A DNA stretch of 58,847 bases from Bacteroidota bacterium (GTDB lineage: Bacteria > Bacteroidota > Bacteroidia > Chitinophagales > Chitinophagaceae), in NCBI GenBank assembly GCA_023409975.1, contig JAEYQO010000005.1, positions 1-58,847 on the forward strand, read 5' to 3'. The position numbers and the translations under genes were made by a program. This document shows positions 49,003 to 56,821 of this stretch, piece by piece; position 1 is the stretch's first letter, and each line of letters begins with the position of its first letter. The notes under the pieces were generated by a model. The model was given only the letters and a program-made list of their open reading frames with translations, had not been told where the DNA came from and did not search any database.

Positions 49003-49033
49003 AAAACTATGTGTAGTTATTTAACTACGCAAA
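49002..49033 (-). promoter_or_regulatory. complete promoter of the arsR operon
   Basis: On the minus strand a -33 TTTG (49033-49030), a 20-nt spacer and a perfect -7 TAGTTTTG (49009-49002) form the best promoter in the window. The ATG at 48983 follows. Operator palindromes lie in the spacer and just downstream, so repressor binding would block the polymerase. Confidence 0.82.
49013..49028. promoter_or_regulatory. operator palindrome 2 (GTAGTTATTTAACTAC)
   Basis: A palindrome with perfect 7-bp arms GTAGTTA / TAACTAC lying between the -33 and -7 elements, 26 bp centre-to-centre from operator 1 (about 2.5 helical turns). Confidence 0.8.
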
Positions 49034-49138
49034 TTTTTCTGTAATTTATTGGTGGGACGGAAACCACTAACACCCGAGAGGTGCATACTGAATAGTTTCC
49101 GAACATGAGCTATCTTCAGTGGCTATTTGTTCACGGTC

Positions 49139-49720
49139 ATGTTCGAGCTTCTTTATGAAAAAGTGAAAGAGAAAATTCCGGTCACGGAGGATGAGTTCAA
49201 TTTCTGCAGAACGCTCTTCACGCCAAGGCGTTTGAAAAGGCGTCAATACATTCTTCAGGAAGGGGATGTCGGTAAGTATATGGTCTTTGTCGAAAAGGGT
49301 GTACTACGTTCTTATACCGTAGATGAAAAGGGTGGCGAACACATCCTGCAGTTCGCCCCGGAAGGCTGGTGGATCGCAGATCTCTATAGCTTTTTCACGG
49401 AAGAACCCTCTCAGTACCATATAGATGCTATCGAGGATAGTGAGATCCTGTTGATCAATAAGTCCTCCTGGAACCTGCTACTGGATGATCTCCCTCAGTT
49501 TGAACGCTATTTCAGAATGCTCCTGCAAAATCACCTGATCACAACGCAGAGAAGATTGATGCAGTCGCTTTCTCAAACCGCCGAAGAGAAATATCTCAGC
49601 TACCTGAACCTTTACCCGAATAGTCTGCAGCGGGTACCTCAGCACATGATCGCCTCCTACCTCGGTATGACCAGGGAGACCCTCAGTCGTCTCCGGAAAC
49701 AATTGGCTGAGCGGAAATAG
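49139..49720 (+). CDS. Crp/Fnr family transcriptional regulator
   Basis: The 193-residue protein has a cyclic-nucleotide-binding-type jelly roll (RQYILQEGDVGKYMVFVEKGVLRSYTVDEKGGEHILQFAPEGWWIADLYSFFTEEPSQYHIDAIEDSEIL) and a C-terminal winged helix (VPQHMIASYLGMTRETLSRLRKQLAE). The canonical phosphate-binding Arg-Glu pair of cAMP sensors is not evident, so the ligand is unclear; this is the Bacteroidota Crp-like subgroup common in one-gene regulators. The ATG at 49139 is preferred over the TTG at 49127. It is divergent from the arsR operon. Confidence 0.9.
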   Translation: MFELLYEKVKEKIPVTEDEFNFCRTLFTPRRLKRRQYILQEGDVGKYMVFVEKGVLRSYTVDEKGGEHILQFAPEGWWIADLYSFFTEEPSQYHIDAIEDSEILLINKSSWNLLLDDLPQFERYFRMLLQNHLITTQRRLMQSLSQTAEEKYLSYLNLYPNSLQRVPQHMIASYLGMTRETLSRLRKQLAERK

Positions 49721-49728
49721 AGGAACGG

Positions 49729-50463
49729 CTAATGGCTTTCCGGCTCATCATTTCCAACCATCTCCCTGATGACGAGACCCGACGCCTCCCGCCTGTATAA
49801 TCTTAGTCCCGCACTGTCTAAAATGGTCCTGTATGCTTCCTCGGTTTTAGCCTGATATAATGCTATGGGCAAGTACAGCTTTCTTTGAGGATGAAGGCCA
49901 ACCAGGCTCACCTGCGTTCTGAGTTTCCTGCTCAAAAATTCCGATAACTGCCGGGCAGTTACAATAGCATGTGGCTGGGGTAGTTTTTTTTGCCTTACGG
50001 TGTCCTCTAATCGAATTCCCACAACGGTTCCCACCTGTCGTACAGTATCAACTTTCAGGTTTGCGTTCTCCAGAAAATCCCGCGTTAACTGGTCAAAATT
50101 GATAGTCTGGCCGGGTTTTGCCACCGCACGGAGCTCATAGCGTCTAAGGTTGCGGTAAACTGTTGAGTAATCCAGCGTATCAACAGCGATCATAAGCTGA
50201 GCGGCAATATTTACAATAGGTCCTCTTAGCAATACCGAATCATCACTGTGATAACCTGACTTCCGTTTCCAGCCCAACACTGAAACTTTTTTAAGACTGG
50301 CTTTGTAAGTCTTGTTCTGAAATTGAGTGGATTCTTTGGAATGTGGTGATTTCCATATAAATGTGAAAGCCGCTATGAGAATGAAGAGTCCTAAAATAGT
50401 CCACAGCACCCACGAATGCCTGCTTTGTCTCATACGCCTTAAGATAACCATTAGAAACAACAT
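49729..50463 (-). CDS. membrane-anchored protein of unknown function
   Basis: The 244-residue protein has one N-terminal helix (WVLWTILGLFILIAAFTFIW), then a periplasmic part with repeats of hydrophobic-charged strands. The segments IVNIAAQLMIAVDTLDYSTVYRNLRRYELRAVAKPG, and later TARQLSEFLSRKLRTQVSLVGLHPQRKLYLPIALYQAKTEEAYRTILDSAGLRL, loosely resemble DUF3738-type proteins, where a VDKTGL-like strand precedes a final beta strand. That comparison is by eye and weak. Several ATG codons are possible (50463, 50451, 50433); the GTG at 50532 would add a poorly placed leader. No operon partner is evident. Confidence 0.6.
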   Translation of the reverse strand: MLFLMVILRRMRQSRHSWVLWTILGLFILIAAFTFIWKSPHSKESTQFQNKTYKASLKKVSVLGWKRKSGYHSDDSVLLRGPIVNIAAQLMIAVDTLDYSTVYRNLRRYELRAVAKPGQTINFDQLTRDFLENANLKVDTVRQVGTVVGIRLEDTVRQKKLPQPHAIVTARQLSEFLSRKLRTQVSLVGLHPQRKLYLPIALYQAKTEEAYRTILDSAGLRLYRREASGLVIREMVGNDEPESH

Positions 50464-50577
50464 CAACTCCGGGTCCTTTCTCCATTTAACAAATTTGGAG
50501 TTCAATGCTGTAGAAACATTGATCCAGATCACATTAATTTATTATCATGCCTCAATGGTCAGCGCTGGACCGCTCTT

Positions 50578-50585
50578 TACCTTTG
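50578..50585 (+). promoter_or_regulatory. -7 element (TACCTTTG) for the yceI-type gene
   Basis: A perfect TAnnTTTG match, 31 nt before the ATG at 50617. No clear -33 element. Confidence 0.55.
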
Positions 50586-50616
50586 TGTATCATTAACCAT
50601 CAAAAAATAGAACGTT

Positions 50617-51147
50617 ATGGCAATTCAATGGAAAATCGACCCGGCTCACTCAGAGATTCAGTTCAAGGTAAAACACCTGATGATTACCACTGTTACCGGT
50701 CACTTCAGAAAATTCGATCTGGAAGTAGAAACTGAAAATGAAGATTTTACAACCGCAAAAAGAATTGAGTTTACGGCAGACATCAGCTCGATCGATACAA
50801 ATAATGAGCAGCGCGACGGACACCTGAAATCAGGAGATTTCTTCGATGCTGAGCAGTACAGCCAATTACGATTTGCAGGTAATTCCTATCAGACCGACGG
50901 TGATGAAGCTACGCTGAAAGGTGATCTGACGATCAAAGGTGTAACAAAGCCGATCAGTCTGCATGTCGAATATGGTGGCATTGTAGTGGATCCTTACGGA
51001 CAAACGAAAGCAGGTTTTACTGTTACAGGAAAGATCAGCCGTAAAGAATTCGGCCTTACCTGGAATGCAGTCACCGAGGCGGGTCAGGTTGTTGTCAGTG
51101 ACGAAATCAAAGTGCTTGCTGAGGTTCAGCTCGTAAAGCAAGCTTAA
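50617..51147 (+). CDS. YceI-family lipid-binding-fold protein
   Basis: The 176-residue protein has the full YceI pattern: WKIDPAHSEIQFKVKHLMITTVTGHFRKFD, FTADISSIDTNNEQRDGHLKSGDFFDAEQYSQLRFAGNSY, ATLKGDLTIKGVTKPISLHVEYGG, GFTVTGKISRKEFGLTWN, ending VKVLAEVQL-like. The fold binds isoprenoid-type lipids in an interior cavity. No signal peptide is present, so this copy may be cytoplasmic. It has its own promoter element and is followed by a GC-rich hairpin. Confidence 0.95.
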   Translation: MAIQWKIDPAHSEIQFKVKHLMITTVTGHFRKFDLEVETENEDFTTAKRIEFTADISSIDTNNEQRDGHLKSGDFFDAEQYSQLRFAGNSYQTDGDEATLKGDLTIKGVTKPISLHVEYGGIVVDPYGQTKAGFTVTGKISRKEFGLTWNAVTEAGQVVVSDEIKVLAEVQLVKQA

Positions 51148-51153
51148 GGTCGT

Positions 51154-51180
51154 TGCGCCTCCCGATATCCGGGAGGCGCA
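51154..51180. terminator. GC-rich hairpin after the yceI-type gene
   Basis: An 11-bp perfect stem TGCGCCTCCCG / CGGGAGGCGCA with a five-base loop follows the stop by 6 nt. No T tract follows, so terminator activity is less certain than for the other hairpins. Confidence 0.55.
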
Positions 51181-51259
51181 TACATTCTGTCCAATTCTCT
51201 TTTCTTCATCTCTGTTGCAACTGGTCTTTCAACTTGCAGCGCTACTAAATGACAGGTAT

Positions 51260-52198
51260 ATGAACACAATCAAGGGAATTCACCATATCACTGCCATCGC
51301 AGGCAATGCCCAGTCGAATTATGATTTCTATTCCGGAGTCCTGGGAATGCGGCTGGTAAAGCGTACGGTCAATTTCGACGATCCAGGCACCTACCATTTC
51401 TATTTTGGTGACGCACAGGGCAGTCCGGGTACCATCCTCACGTTCTTCCCCTGGGAGGGTGTTCAGCGAGGACGGGTCGGTGCCGGTATGGCTTCTGAAA
51501 TCGTCTTCACCATCCCCGCAAATAGCCTTGAGTTCTGGAAATCCCGTCTCCACCAGGCAGGTTGTTCTATAACGGAGGAAACGCGGTTTGGACAGTCGTA
51601 CTTGCTCTTAGACGATCCCGAAGGCCTGAAGCTTAGTCTCACCACCGCGTCCGGACAGGTGGCGGTAAAGCCATGGTTCACGCCAGAGGTGCCTGAAGCA
51701 ATGGCGCTGCAGGGGTTTCATAGTACAACCCTAATGGTCCGTGAGGCAAAACCGACTATGCGTGTGCTCACCGAAGTATTAGGATATAAAGAACTGGACA
51801 AGGAAGGAAACAGGACTCGGTTCTCTGTCGTAAATGAGGGTGTCGCTTATCTGCTGGACCTGGTAGAAGTTCCCGGGGCACCACCCGCTATCAATGCAGG
51901 CGGCACCAATCACCATGTGGCCTTCAGAGTCGCCGATGATCTATTGCTGATGGAGTTCCGGAAGAAAGTCGTCCAGGCAGGATTGCACATCACGGAGAAG
52001 ATCGATCGCAATTATTTCTATTCCCTGTATTTCCGGGAACCCGGCGGTATTCTCTTCGAATTGGCCAGCGATAACCCAGGCTTCCTTGTCGATGAACCGT
52101 TCGAAACGCTGGGGCACGACCTGAAACTTCCCCCACAATACGAGCCCATCCGCAACCGCATCGAACAGGCGCTGCCTCCTCTAAAGTTCAGTAACTAA
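51260..52198 (+). CDS. VOC-family ring-cleaving dioxygenase-like protein
   Basis: The 312-residue protein is two VOC (glyoxalase/extradiol) modules: KGIHHITAIAGNAQSNYDFYSGVLGMRLVKRTVNFDDPGTYHFYFGD and GFHSTTLMVREAKPTMRVLTEVLGYKELD. Likely metal ligands are His in IHHITA, His in NHHVAFRV, and Glu in GGILFELASDNPGF. This pattern is common in the PcpA/LinE and MhqO-like dioxygenase group, which attack hydroquinone-type rings. The ATG at 51260 is preferred over an upstream TTG-type start at 51215. Its last 18 nt overlap the end of the convergent egtB gene. Confidence 0.9.
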   Translation: MNTIKGIHHITAIAGNAQSNYDFYSGVLGMRLVKRTVNFDDPGTYHFYFGDAQGSPGTILTFFPWEGVQRGRVGAGMASEIVFTIPANSLEFWKSRLHQAGCSITEETRFGQSYLLLDDPEGLKLSLTTASGQVAVKPWFTPEVPEAMALQGFHSTTLMVREAKPTMRVLTEVLGYKELDKEGNRTRFSVVNEGVAYLLDLVEVPGAPPAINAGGTNHHVAFRVADDLLLMEFRKKVVQAGLHITEKIDRNYFYSLYFREPGGILFELASDNPGFLVDEPFETLGHDLKLPPQYEPIRNRIEQALPPLKFSN

Positions 52199-53341
52199 CC
52201 GGATTCCCGTAAACTGCCAGCGCAGATGCGGATGAAAGAAGTTACGGTAGGTTTTCCTGATATGTCCCGGAGACGTGGCCACAGAACCTCCTCTGAGGAC
52301 CATCTGGTTGATCATAAACTTTCCATTGTACTCTCCGATAGCGCCGGGTGCTCTTTTATAGCCAGGGTAGGGTAGATACGCACTGTTGGTCCACTCCCAG
52401 CAATCACCCCGGAAAAGTAGGTCTGACGCCACCTCCCATTCCATTTCTGTTGGTAATCGCTTCCCATTCCAACTTGCAAAGGCTGCAGCCTCAAAATAGT
52501 TGATATGTATTACCGGGTCTTTCAGTTGAAGGGGTTTCAGTCCTCCAAGGGTATACACCATCCAGTTATTATCGATCCAATGCCAGTATAACGGCGCTCG
52601 GACTCCCGACTGTTTTACCCATTCCCATCCCTCAGAATGCCAGTGCTGGAACTGGCTATAGCCTCCGGCTTCAATGAATTCAAGATATTCTTCATTAGTC
52701 ACAAGTCGGCTGGATATACTGAATGAAGGAAGAAATACCTTGTGCCGGCCCAGTTCGTTATCAAAACAGAACCCTTCGTCGCCGTGACCGATCTCATACA
52801 CTCCTTCTTCAATGGTATGAAGAATCTGTTCCTGCTCCAAAGGGGCGGGATGAGGATATTTATCGGCATACTTAGGGAACAACGGGTTATGACCCAGTAT
52901 GTATTTGATGTCTGTCCAAAGTAGTTCCTGATGTTGCTGTTCGTGATTCAACCCTAACAGCAGGATTTCCTGAAGCTCCGGTTGATCCGCTTTCGTAGAT
53001 TGCAACAGGTGCCCCATCGCAGCATCCACATGACTACGGTATTCATATACCTGATCCACAGTCGGCCGGCTCAGGTTTCCCCGGTCAGTACGGATTACCC
53101 GGGCCCCCAGCGTTTCATAATAGCTATTGAAAACAAAATCAAAATCAGGGTGAAAAGGTCTGTAGTCGGATAGGTACTGCTTCAGCAAAAAGTTTTCAAA
53201 GAACCAGGTGGTATGTCCCAGATGCCATTTGGGCGGACTCACATCAACGATGGGTTGTACAACGTAGTCTTCCTTTTCCAGGGGTCTGCAAATTAGTTCT
53301 GTCGCCTGGCGGATGGATCTGTATTGGGAATAAAGGTCCAT
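52181..53341 (-). CDS. egtB: ergothioneine biosynthesis protein EgtB (sulfoxide synthase)
   Basis: EgtB, an iron enzyme, couples cysteine or gamma-glutamylcysteine to trimethylhistidine with oxygen. The 386-residue product has an N-terminal DinB-type domain with the ligand-bearing segments WHLGHTTWFFENF and LGLNHEQQHQELLWTDIKY, and a C-terminal formylglycine-generating-enzyme-like domain (FSISSRLVTNEEYLEFIEAGGY, WNGKRLPTEMEWEVAS, WEWTNSAYLPYPGYK, MVLRGGSVATSPGHIRKTYRNFF). It is complete. The usual partner egtD (trimethylhistidine formation) is not in the window. Its end overlaps the convergent dioxygenase gene by 18 nt. Confidence 0.95.
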   Translation of the reverse strand: MDLYSQYRSIRQATELICRPLEKEDYVVQPIVDVSPPKWHLGHTTWFFENFLLKQYLSDYRPFHPDFDFVFNSYYETLGARVIRTDRGNLSRPTVDQVYEYRSHVDAAMGHLLQSTKADQPELQEILLLGLNHEQQHQELLWTDIKYILGHNPLFPKYADKYPHPAPLEQEQILHTIEEGVYEIGHGDEGFCFDNELGRHKVFLPSFSISSRLVTNEEYLEFIEAGGYSQFQHWHSEGWEWVKQSGVRAPLYWHWIDNNWMVYTLGGLKPLQLKDPVIHINYFEAAAFASWNGKRLPTEMEWEVASDLLFRGDCWEWTNSAYLPYPGYKRAPGAIGEYNGKFMINQMVLRGGSVATSPGHIRKTYRNFFHPHLRWQFTGIRLVTEL

Positions 53342-53424
53342 GAATACTGTTTAGCTCAACAGTAAACAGAATCTTGCCATGGGGAATTTTATGAATGTAA
53401 TTTGGAAACCATTATATTGCTCAA

Positions 53425-53910
53425 ATGGGATTACAGCCAGTCATCAGGCAAAATAGAAAACTGCTGCTCGCGGGTATGAGAAGGAATATGTCACTTGTCA
53501 ATAACCAGACGCGGGCTTTATGGGAACAATTTATGCCGGCTCGCAGGAGGGTGAACAGTATTGAAGGGGCGCCATTCTATTCAGTTGAGATCTATCCCGA
53601 TCTGCAATACTTCAGGGCCTTTGATCCCACGATAATTTTCGAAAAATGGGCTGCTATGGAGTTGGAAGAAGGTGCCGCGGTGCCGGATGGAATGGAACTA
53701 TGCACCATTCCCGAGGGAGACTATGCCGTTTTTCTCTACAGGGGAAAACCGAGTGAAGTAAAAGATACCTATCATTATATTTTCACCGTCTGGCTGCCCT
53801 CCTCTGGCTACCAGCTCGACCATCGTCCTCATCTCGCTGTAATGGATGAGCGCTATAAAGGCGAACATCCCGATTCAGAGGAGGAGCTCTGGATTCCAGT
53901 GCGACGCTAA
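53425..53910 (+). CDS. GyrI-like small-molecule-binding domain protein
   Basis: The 161-residue protein has the GyrI/effector-binding-domain pattern: an N-terminal strand (VIRQNRKLLLAGMRRNMSL), a helix LWEQFMPARRRV, YSVEIYPDLQYFRAFDPT, MELCTIPEGDYAVFLYRG, and YHYIFTVWLPSSGYQLDHRPHLAVMDERYKG with acidic ends. Its fold binds small cationic or aromatic ligands; there is no DNA-binding domain. It is divergent from egtB. Family assignment is by pattern, moderately sure. Confidence 0.75.
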   Translation: MGLQPVIRQNRKLLLAGMRRNMSLVNNQTRALWEQFMPARRRVNSIEGAPFYSVEIYPDLQYFRAFDPTIIFEKWAAMELEEGAAVPDGMELCTIPEGDYAVFLYRGKPSEVKDTYHYIFTVWLPSSGYQLDHRPHLAVMDERYKGEHPDSEEELWIPVRR

Positions 53911-54040
53911 TGACTTGAGGCTTGTCCTATAGCCGTTCCAGTTCCTTTTACTCAGTGTGTCAGCCATGCTTTGGTAATCCGTACCCCACAGTGCCTTTTC
54001 AACATATATCGATGGAAGCTATTCATATTCGAAAAAAGGA

Positions 54041-54074
54041 AAATGGCTGTCGCCGATTTTCGAGACAGCCATTT
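54041..54074. terminator. bidirectional terminator
   Basis: AAATGGCTGTC pairs with GACAGCCATTT across a 12-base loop. It separates the convergent GyrI-like gene and the lipoprotein gene and shares the GGCTGTC core with other terminators here. Confidence 0.85.
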
Positions 54075-54090
54075 ACAATAAGTAAAAAAG

Positions 54091-54594
54091 CTATTTGATC
54101 TTTACGAGATACTGTTCTAATTCTTTTGGTAGGTTATTGATGTCCAGGATCTGTAATGTCGGTGTTTGAATACTTGCAGCAAGCTTTTCCATCGTTACAT
54201 TAATGGATGGAGAATCCAGCTTCCACATTGCTCCAGTCGCAGGGTCGACGATCAGAAGACCAATTAATCCACCAAAAACTATGTTTCCGAAATACCAGCC
54301 ATCCAGTTTAAAATAAACAGGTATATTTTGTTTCTGATAACCAGGGGCCTCTAGCACAACCTGATACTCAGCCTTACTAAAAAAGCCAGCACCAGCCTTC
54401 AACATAACAGTGGTTGGCGATTGACCTTCAAATATCTCTTTTCCCTGCTTATCTGTTATGACGACACTCATTCCTTCGGGGTCAGTTTTAATGGAAAGAG
54501 GGTAGTTGGATTTGCTGACAATACTTGCACAGCCAGTGAATAATGGTTGGCCTATTAACGCCAACATGGACAGAGTTAAGATGCTTTTCTTCAT
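54091..54594 (-). CDS. lipoprotein with PEGA-like domain
   Basis: The 167-residue protein has a lipobox at LFTGC. The mature part begins ASIVSKSNYPLSIKTDPEGMSVVITDKQGKEIFEGQSPTTVMLKAG, a PEGA-like beta domain, then SKAEYQVVLEAPGYQKQNIPVYF, and a hydrophobic stretch (GNIVFGGLIGLLIVDPATGAMWKLDS) with a conserved DPATGAMW-type sequence seen in envelope lipoproteins. Function is unknown. It stands alone with a terminator at 54041. Confidence 0.8.
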   Translation of the reverse strand: MKKSILTLSMLALIGQPLFTGCASIVSKSNYPLSIKTDPEGMSVVITDKQGKEIFEGQSPTTVMLKAGAGFFSKAEYQVVLEAPGYQKQNIPVYFKLDGWYFGNIVFGGLIGLLIVDPATGAMWKLDSPSINVTMEKLAASIQTPTLQILDINNLPKELEQYLVKIK

Positions 54595-54799
54595 TGAACG
54601 AAAGTTTAGTTTAAGGTGTTACTTATGCCTGATAATTCGGCATGAATGTCTGATTTTTTAACAATTATAAAAATTAGTTTGTTGTAATTCAAATCCGCTT
54701 TACCAAGCGACAGGCCATAGTCGTTTATTATCATATCCTGGAATCTCAGGTCAAACGATACCGGCCTACCAAGTTTTCAAGCGTCTCTGGCTGAACCCG

Positions 54800-54807
54800 T
54801 AAATTTG
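54800..54807 (+). promoter_or_regulatory. -7 element (TAAATTTG) for the DUF1801 gene
   Basis: A perfect TAnnTTTG match, 17 nt before the ATG at 54825. The roughly 200 bp to its left hold no gene and nothing else notable. Confidence 0.55.
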
Positions 54808-54824
54808 TTAAACAACCTTGTACA

Positions 54825-55220
54825 ATGCCCGAAAAGAAAGGAAAGCTGGTAGAGATCAAAACAAAACCAACAACCGCCAGCGTGGAAAACTTCATCAACA
54901 GCCTTGATGATGAACAAAAACGTCAGGATTGTTTTCAAATCCTGGAAATGATGCGGCAGGCCACCGGTGAAGAACCCAGAATGTGGGGCGGGTCTATTAT
55001 CGGCTTTGGTGAAGTGCGCCATAAAAGCCCGAAAATGGGGTTCTCCCCCCGCAAAGCGAATATCTCCCTCTATCTGATGACGAACCTGAAGGAACAGGTA
55101 GGCGAACTGGACCGGCTCGGTAAACACAAGACTGGCGTGGGCTGTCTCTATATCAAAAAGCTGGAGGATGTAAACGTTGAGGTGCTTGAGGAAATGATCA
55201 AACGCGCTGCAGGTAATTAG
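54825..55220 (+). CDS. DUF1801 domain protein
   Basis: The 131-residue soluble protein matches DUF1801 (YdhG/YjhX-like fold): SVENFINSLDDEQKRQDCFQILEMMRQATGEEPRMWGGSIIGFGEVRHK, GFSPRKANISLYLM, LDRLGKHKTGVGCLYIKKLEDVNVEVLEEMIKRA. The conserved W-x-x-x-x-x-x-G and K-x-[N/S]-I-[S/T]-L-Y positions are present. Function unknown. It has its own promoter element and is followed, 45 bp on, by the short membrane protein gene. Confidence 0.9.
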   Translation: MPEKKGKLVEIKTKPTTASVENFINSLDDEQKRQDCFQILEMMRQATGEEPRMWGGSIIGFGEVRHKSPKMGFSPRKANISLYLMTNLKEQVGELDRLGKHKTGVGCLYIKKLEDVNVEVLEEMIKRAAGN

Positions 55221-55265
55221 TTTACCGTCCTCAGGCATGGATTAGTTTTTGTGGCTAAACAGATA

Positions 55266-55718
55266 ATGTCGCAACAAGTTAACCAGCAAAGGGAGCGTTT
55301 AAAGTTACTGATCGCTATAGAACGGCTCCAGGAAGGTCCTATGATCTTCCTTGGTTTTGTATGGCTGCTGCTCCTTATTATCGAGTTTGTCTGGAAGCTT
55401 CCTAAGGCTTTGGAGTACATCTCCTTGTTCATCTGGGTTCTGTTTATCATCGATCTTCTGATCAGGTTGATTCTTGCCCCTGCACCGCCACTCTGGCTAG
55501 CTTTTTTCGGACGGGATGCGGAAGAGCAGGACGCTCCCGTTGCCAGCTCCCAATCCATCAGTATTCTGCAAAAACAGTTGTCTGAGCTGCACGCCAACAT
55601 TCAGGAGCTGAACAGGAAACTGGATCAAAAGGCTGAGCGCTCCCTGATTCCTGTCTGTCTTCCAGGTGATATCCATCATAAATCGTATATTAAGTGCACG
55701 ATAGTTTTATCTCCATAG
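55266..55718 (+). CDS. truncated potassium-channel-like membrane protein (S1-S2 fused to C-terminal coiled coil)
   Basis: The 150-residue frame encodes RLKLLIAIERLQEGPMIFLG and two helices typical of S1-S2 of bacterial six-helix potassium channels. Straight after the S2-type end (LIRLILAP) comes LAFFGRDAEEQDAPVASS and the coiled coil LQKQLSELHANIQELNRKL, which in full-length relatives follow S6. Helices S3-S6 and the TVGYG-like selectivity filter are missing, although the frame stays open. This fits an in-frame internal deletion of roughly 150 residues. The final 30 residues (from about IPVCLPGDIHH) are not family-like. The ATG at 55266 is preferred over a GTG at 55251. It overlaps the possible GTG start of the adaptor gene. 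Confidence 0.65.
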   Translation: MSQQVNQQRERLKLLIAIERLQEGPMIFLGFVWLLLLIIEFVWKLPKALEYISLFIWVLFIIDLLIRLILAPAPPLWLAFFGRDAEEQDAPVASSQSISILQKQLSELHANIQELNRKLDQKAERSLIPVCLPGDIHHKSYIKCTIVLSP

Positions 55719-55732
55719 TTTATTTGCTGCAA

Positions 55733-56821
55733 GTGCTGAGAATAATCATCATCCTGTCTGGTTTTGTCCTATTGTCGTCCTGCGCCCGGAAAGGGGAGCG
55801 TGTCAGTCCAACAGTCGAAACGATCACAGAATCCGTCTACGCCTCAGGTATCGTTAAAACCCGTAACCAGTATGAAGTGTTTGCCACCGTGAGTGCTCTG
55901 GTCCGGGAAATCAATGCCGCCGAAGGGCGAACCGTGAGAAAGGGTGATGTGGTCCTGCGCCTGGTCAATGAAAATGCCCGGCTCAATCTGGAACAATCAA
56001 TGATCGCCGCAGAGCAGGCTTCGGTGAAGGCGAACCGCGATAAGCTTCGCGAACTGGACCTGAACCGTGTCACTGCCAGGGCAAAGATGGAACATGACGA
56101 AAAGCTGGCAGAAAGACAAAGATCTCTTTGGTCACAGGGAATCGGCTCCAAAAATGAACTGGATGCCCGCGAGCTGGCGGCTACCACATCTGCCCATGCT
56201 TACCGTGCCGCTAACGCCCGATATGATGATTTCGACCGCGAACTCCGGCTGCAATCGCAACGATCCCGGAAACAGGTGGAGCTATCGGAAAGCCAGGTAG
56301 ATGATTTTGTCGTCAGGAGCAGGATGGACGGGAAGGTCTACAAGGTCTATATAGAGCCAGGTGAACTGGTCACTCCTCAGAAACCAGTGGCACTTATCGG
56401 TGACGCAGAGGACTTCATGCTCGAACTACAGGTTGATGAGTATGATATTGTGAAGATCCTTCCCGGACAAAAGGTTCTGCTGCAACTGGATAGCTATAAG
56501 GGTCAGGTGTTCGAAGCGGAAGTTACTAAGATCAATCCCGCTATGAACCAGCAGTCGCGGTCTTTTACGGTCGAAGCCGCATTTACGAGGTCGCCGGATG
56601 TGTTGTTCCCCAATCTCAATTGTGAAGCTAATATTGTGACACAGGTGAAGCCACAGGCCCTGACGATTCCCAGAAATTACCTTATAGAGGACTCTCTCGT
56701 CCAGCTTTCTTCCAAAGAGCTCAGGCCTGTTCGTACGGGGCTTAAGGATTATGCGAAGGTCGAGATTCTCGAGGGGCTTTCTAAAGACGATATCATCCTA
56801 AAACCTGAAGATGTTCAATAA
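55733..56821 (+). CDS. periplasmic adaptor (membrane-fusion) lipoprotein of a MacAB-type system
   Basis: The 362-residue protein has a lipoprotein signal (RIIIILSGFVLLSSC). Residues 20-60 carry the first half of a lipoyl/barrel-sandwich domain (ETITESVYASGIVKTRNQYEVFATVSALVREINAAEGRTVRKGDVVLRL), then a long coiled coil (residues 65-170), the second lipoyl half (DGKVYKVYIEPGELVTPQKPVALIGD), a beta-barrel domain and a final segment (SKDDIILKPEDVQ). It links the inner-membrane ABC permease to the outer membrane. The start is non-ATG: GTG at 55733 gives the shortest signal peptide, GTG at 55694 a longer one. It overlaps the permease start by 11 nt. Confidence 0.88.
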   Translation: MLRIIIILSGFVLLSSCARKGERVSPTVETITESVYASGIVKTRNQYEVFATVSALVREINAAEGRTVRKGDVVLRLVNENARLNLEQSMIAAEQASVKANRDKLRELDLNRVTARAKMEHDEKLAERQRSLWSQGIGSKNELDARELAATTSAHAYRAANARYDDFDRELRLQSQRSRKQVELSESQVDDFVVRSRMDGKVYKVYIEPGELVTPQKPVALIGDAEDFMLELQVDEYDIVKILPGQKVLLQLDSYKGQVFEAEVTKINPAMNQQSRSFTVEAAFTRSPDVLFPNLNCEANIVTQVKPQALTIPRNYLIEDSLVQLSSKELRPVRTGLKDYAKVEILEGLSKDDIILKPEDVQ

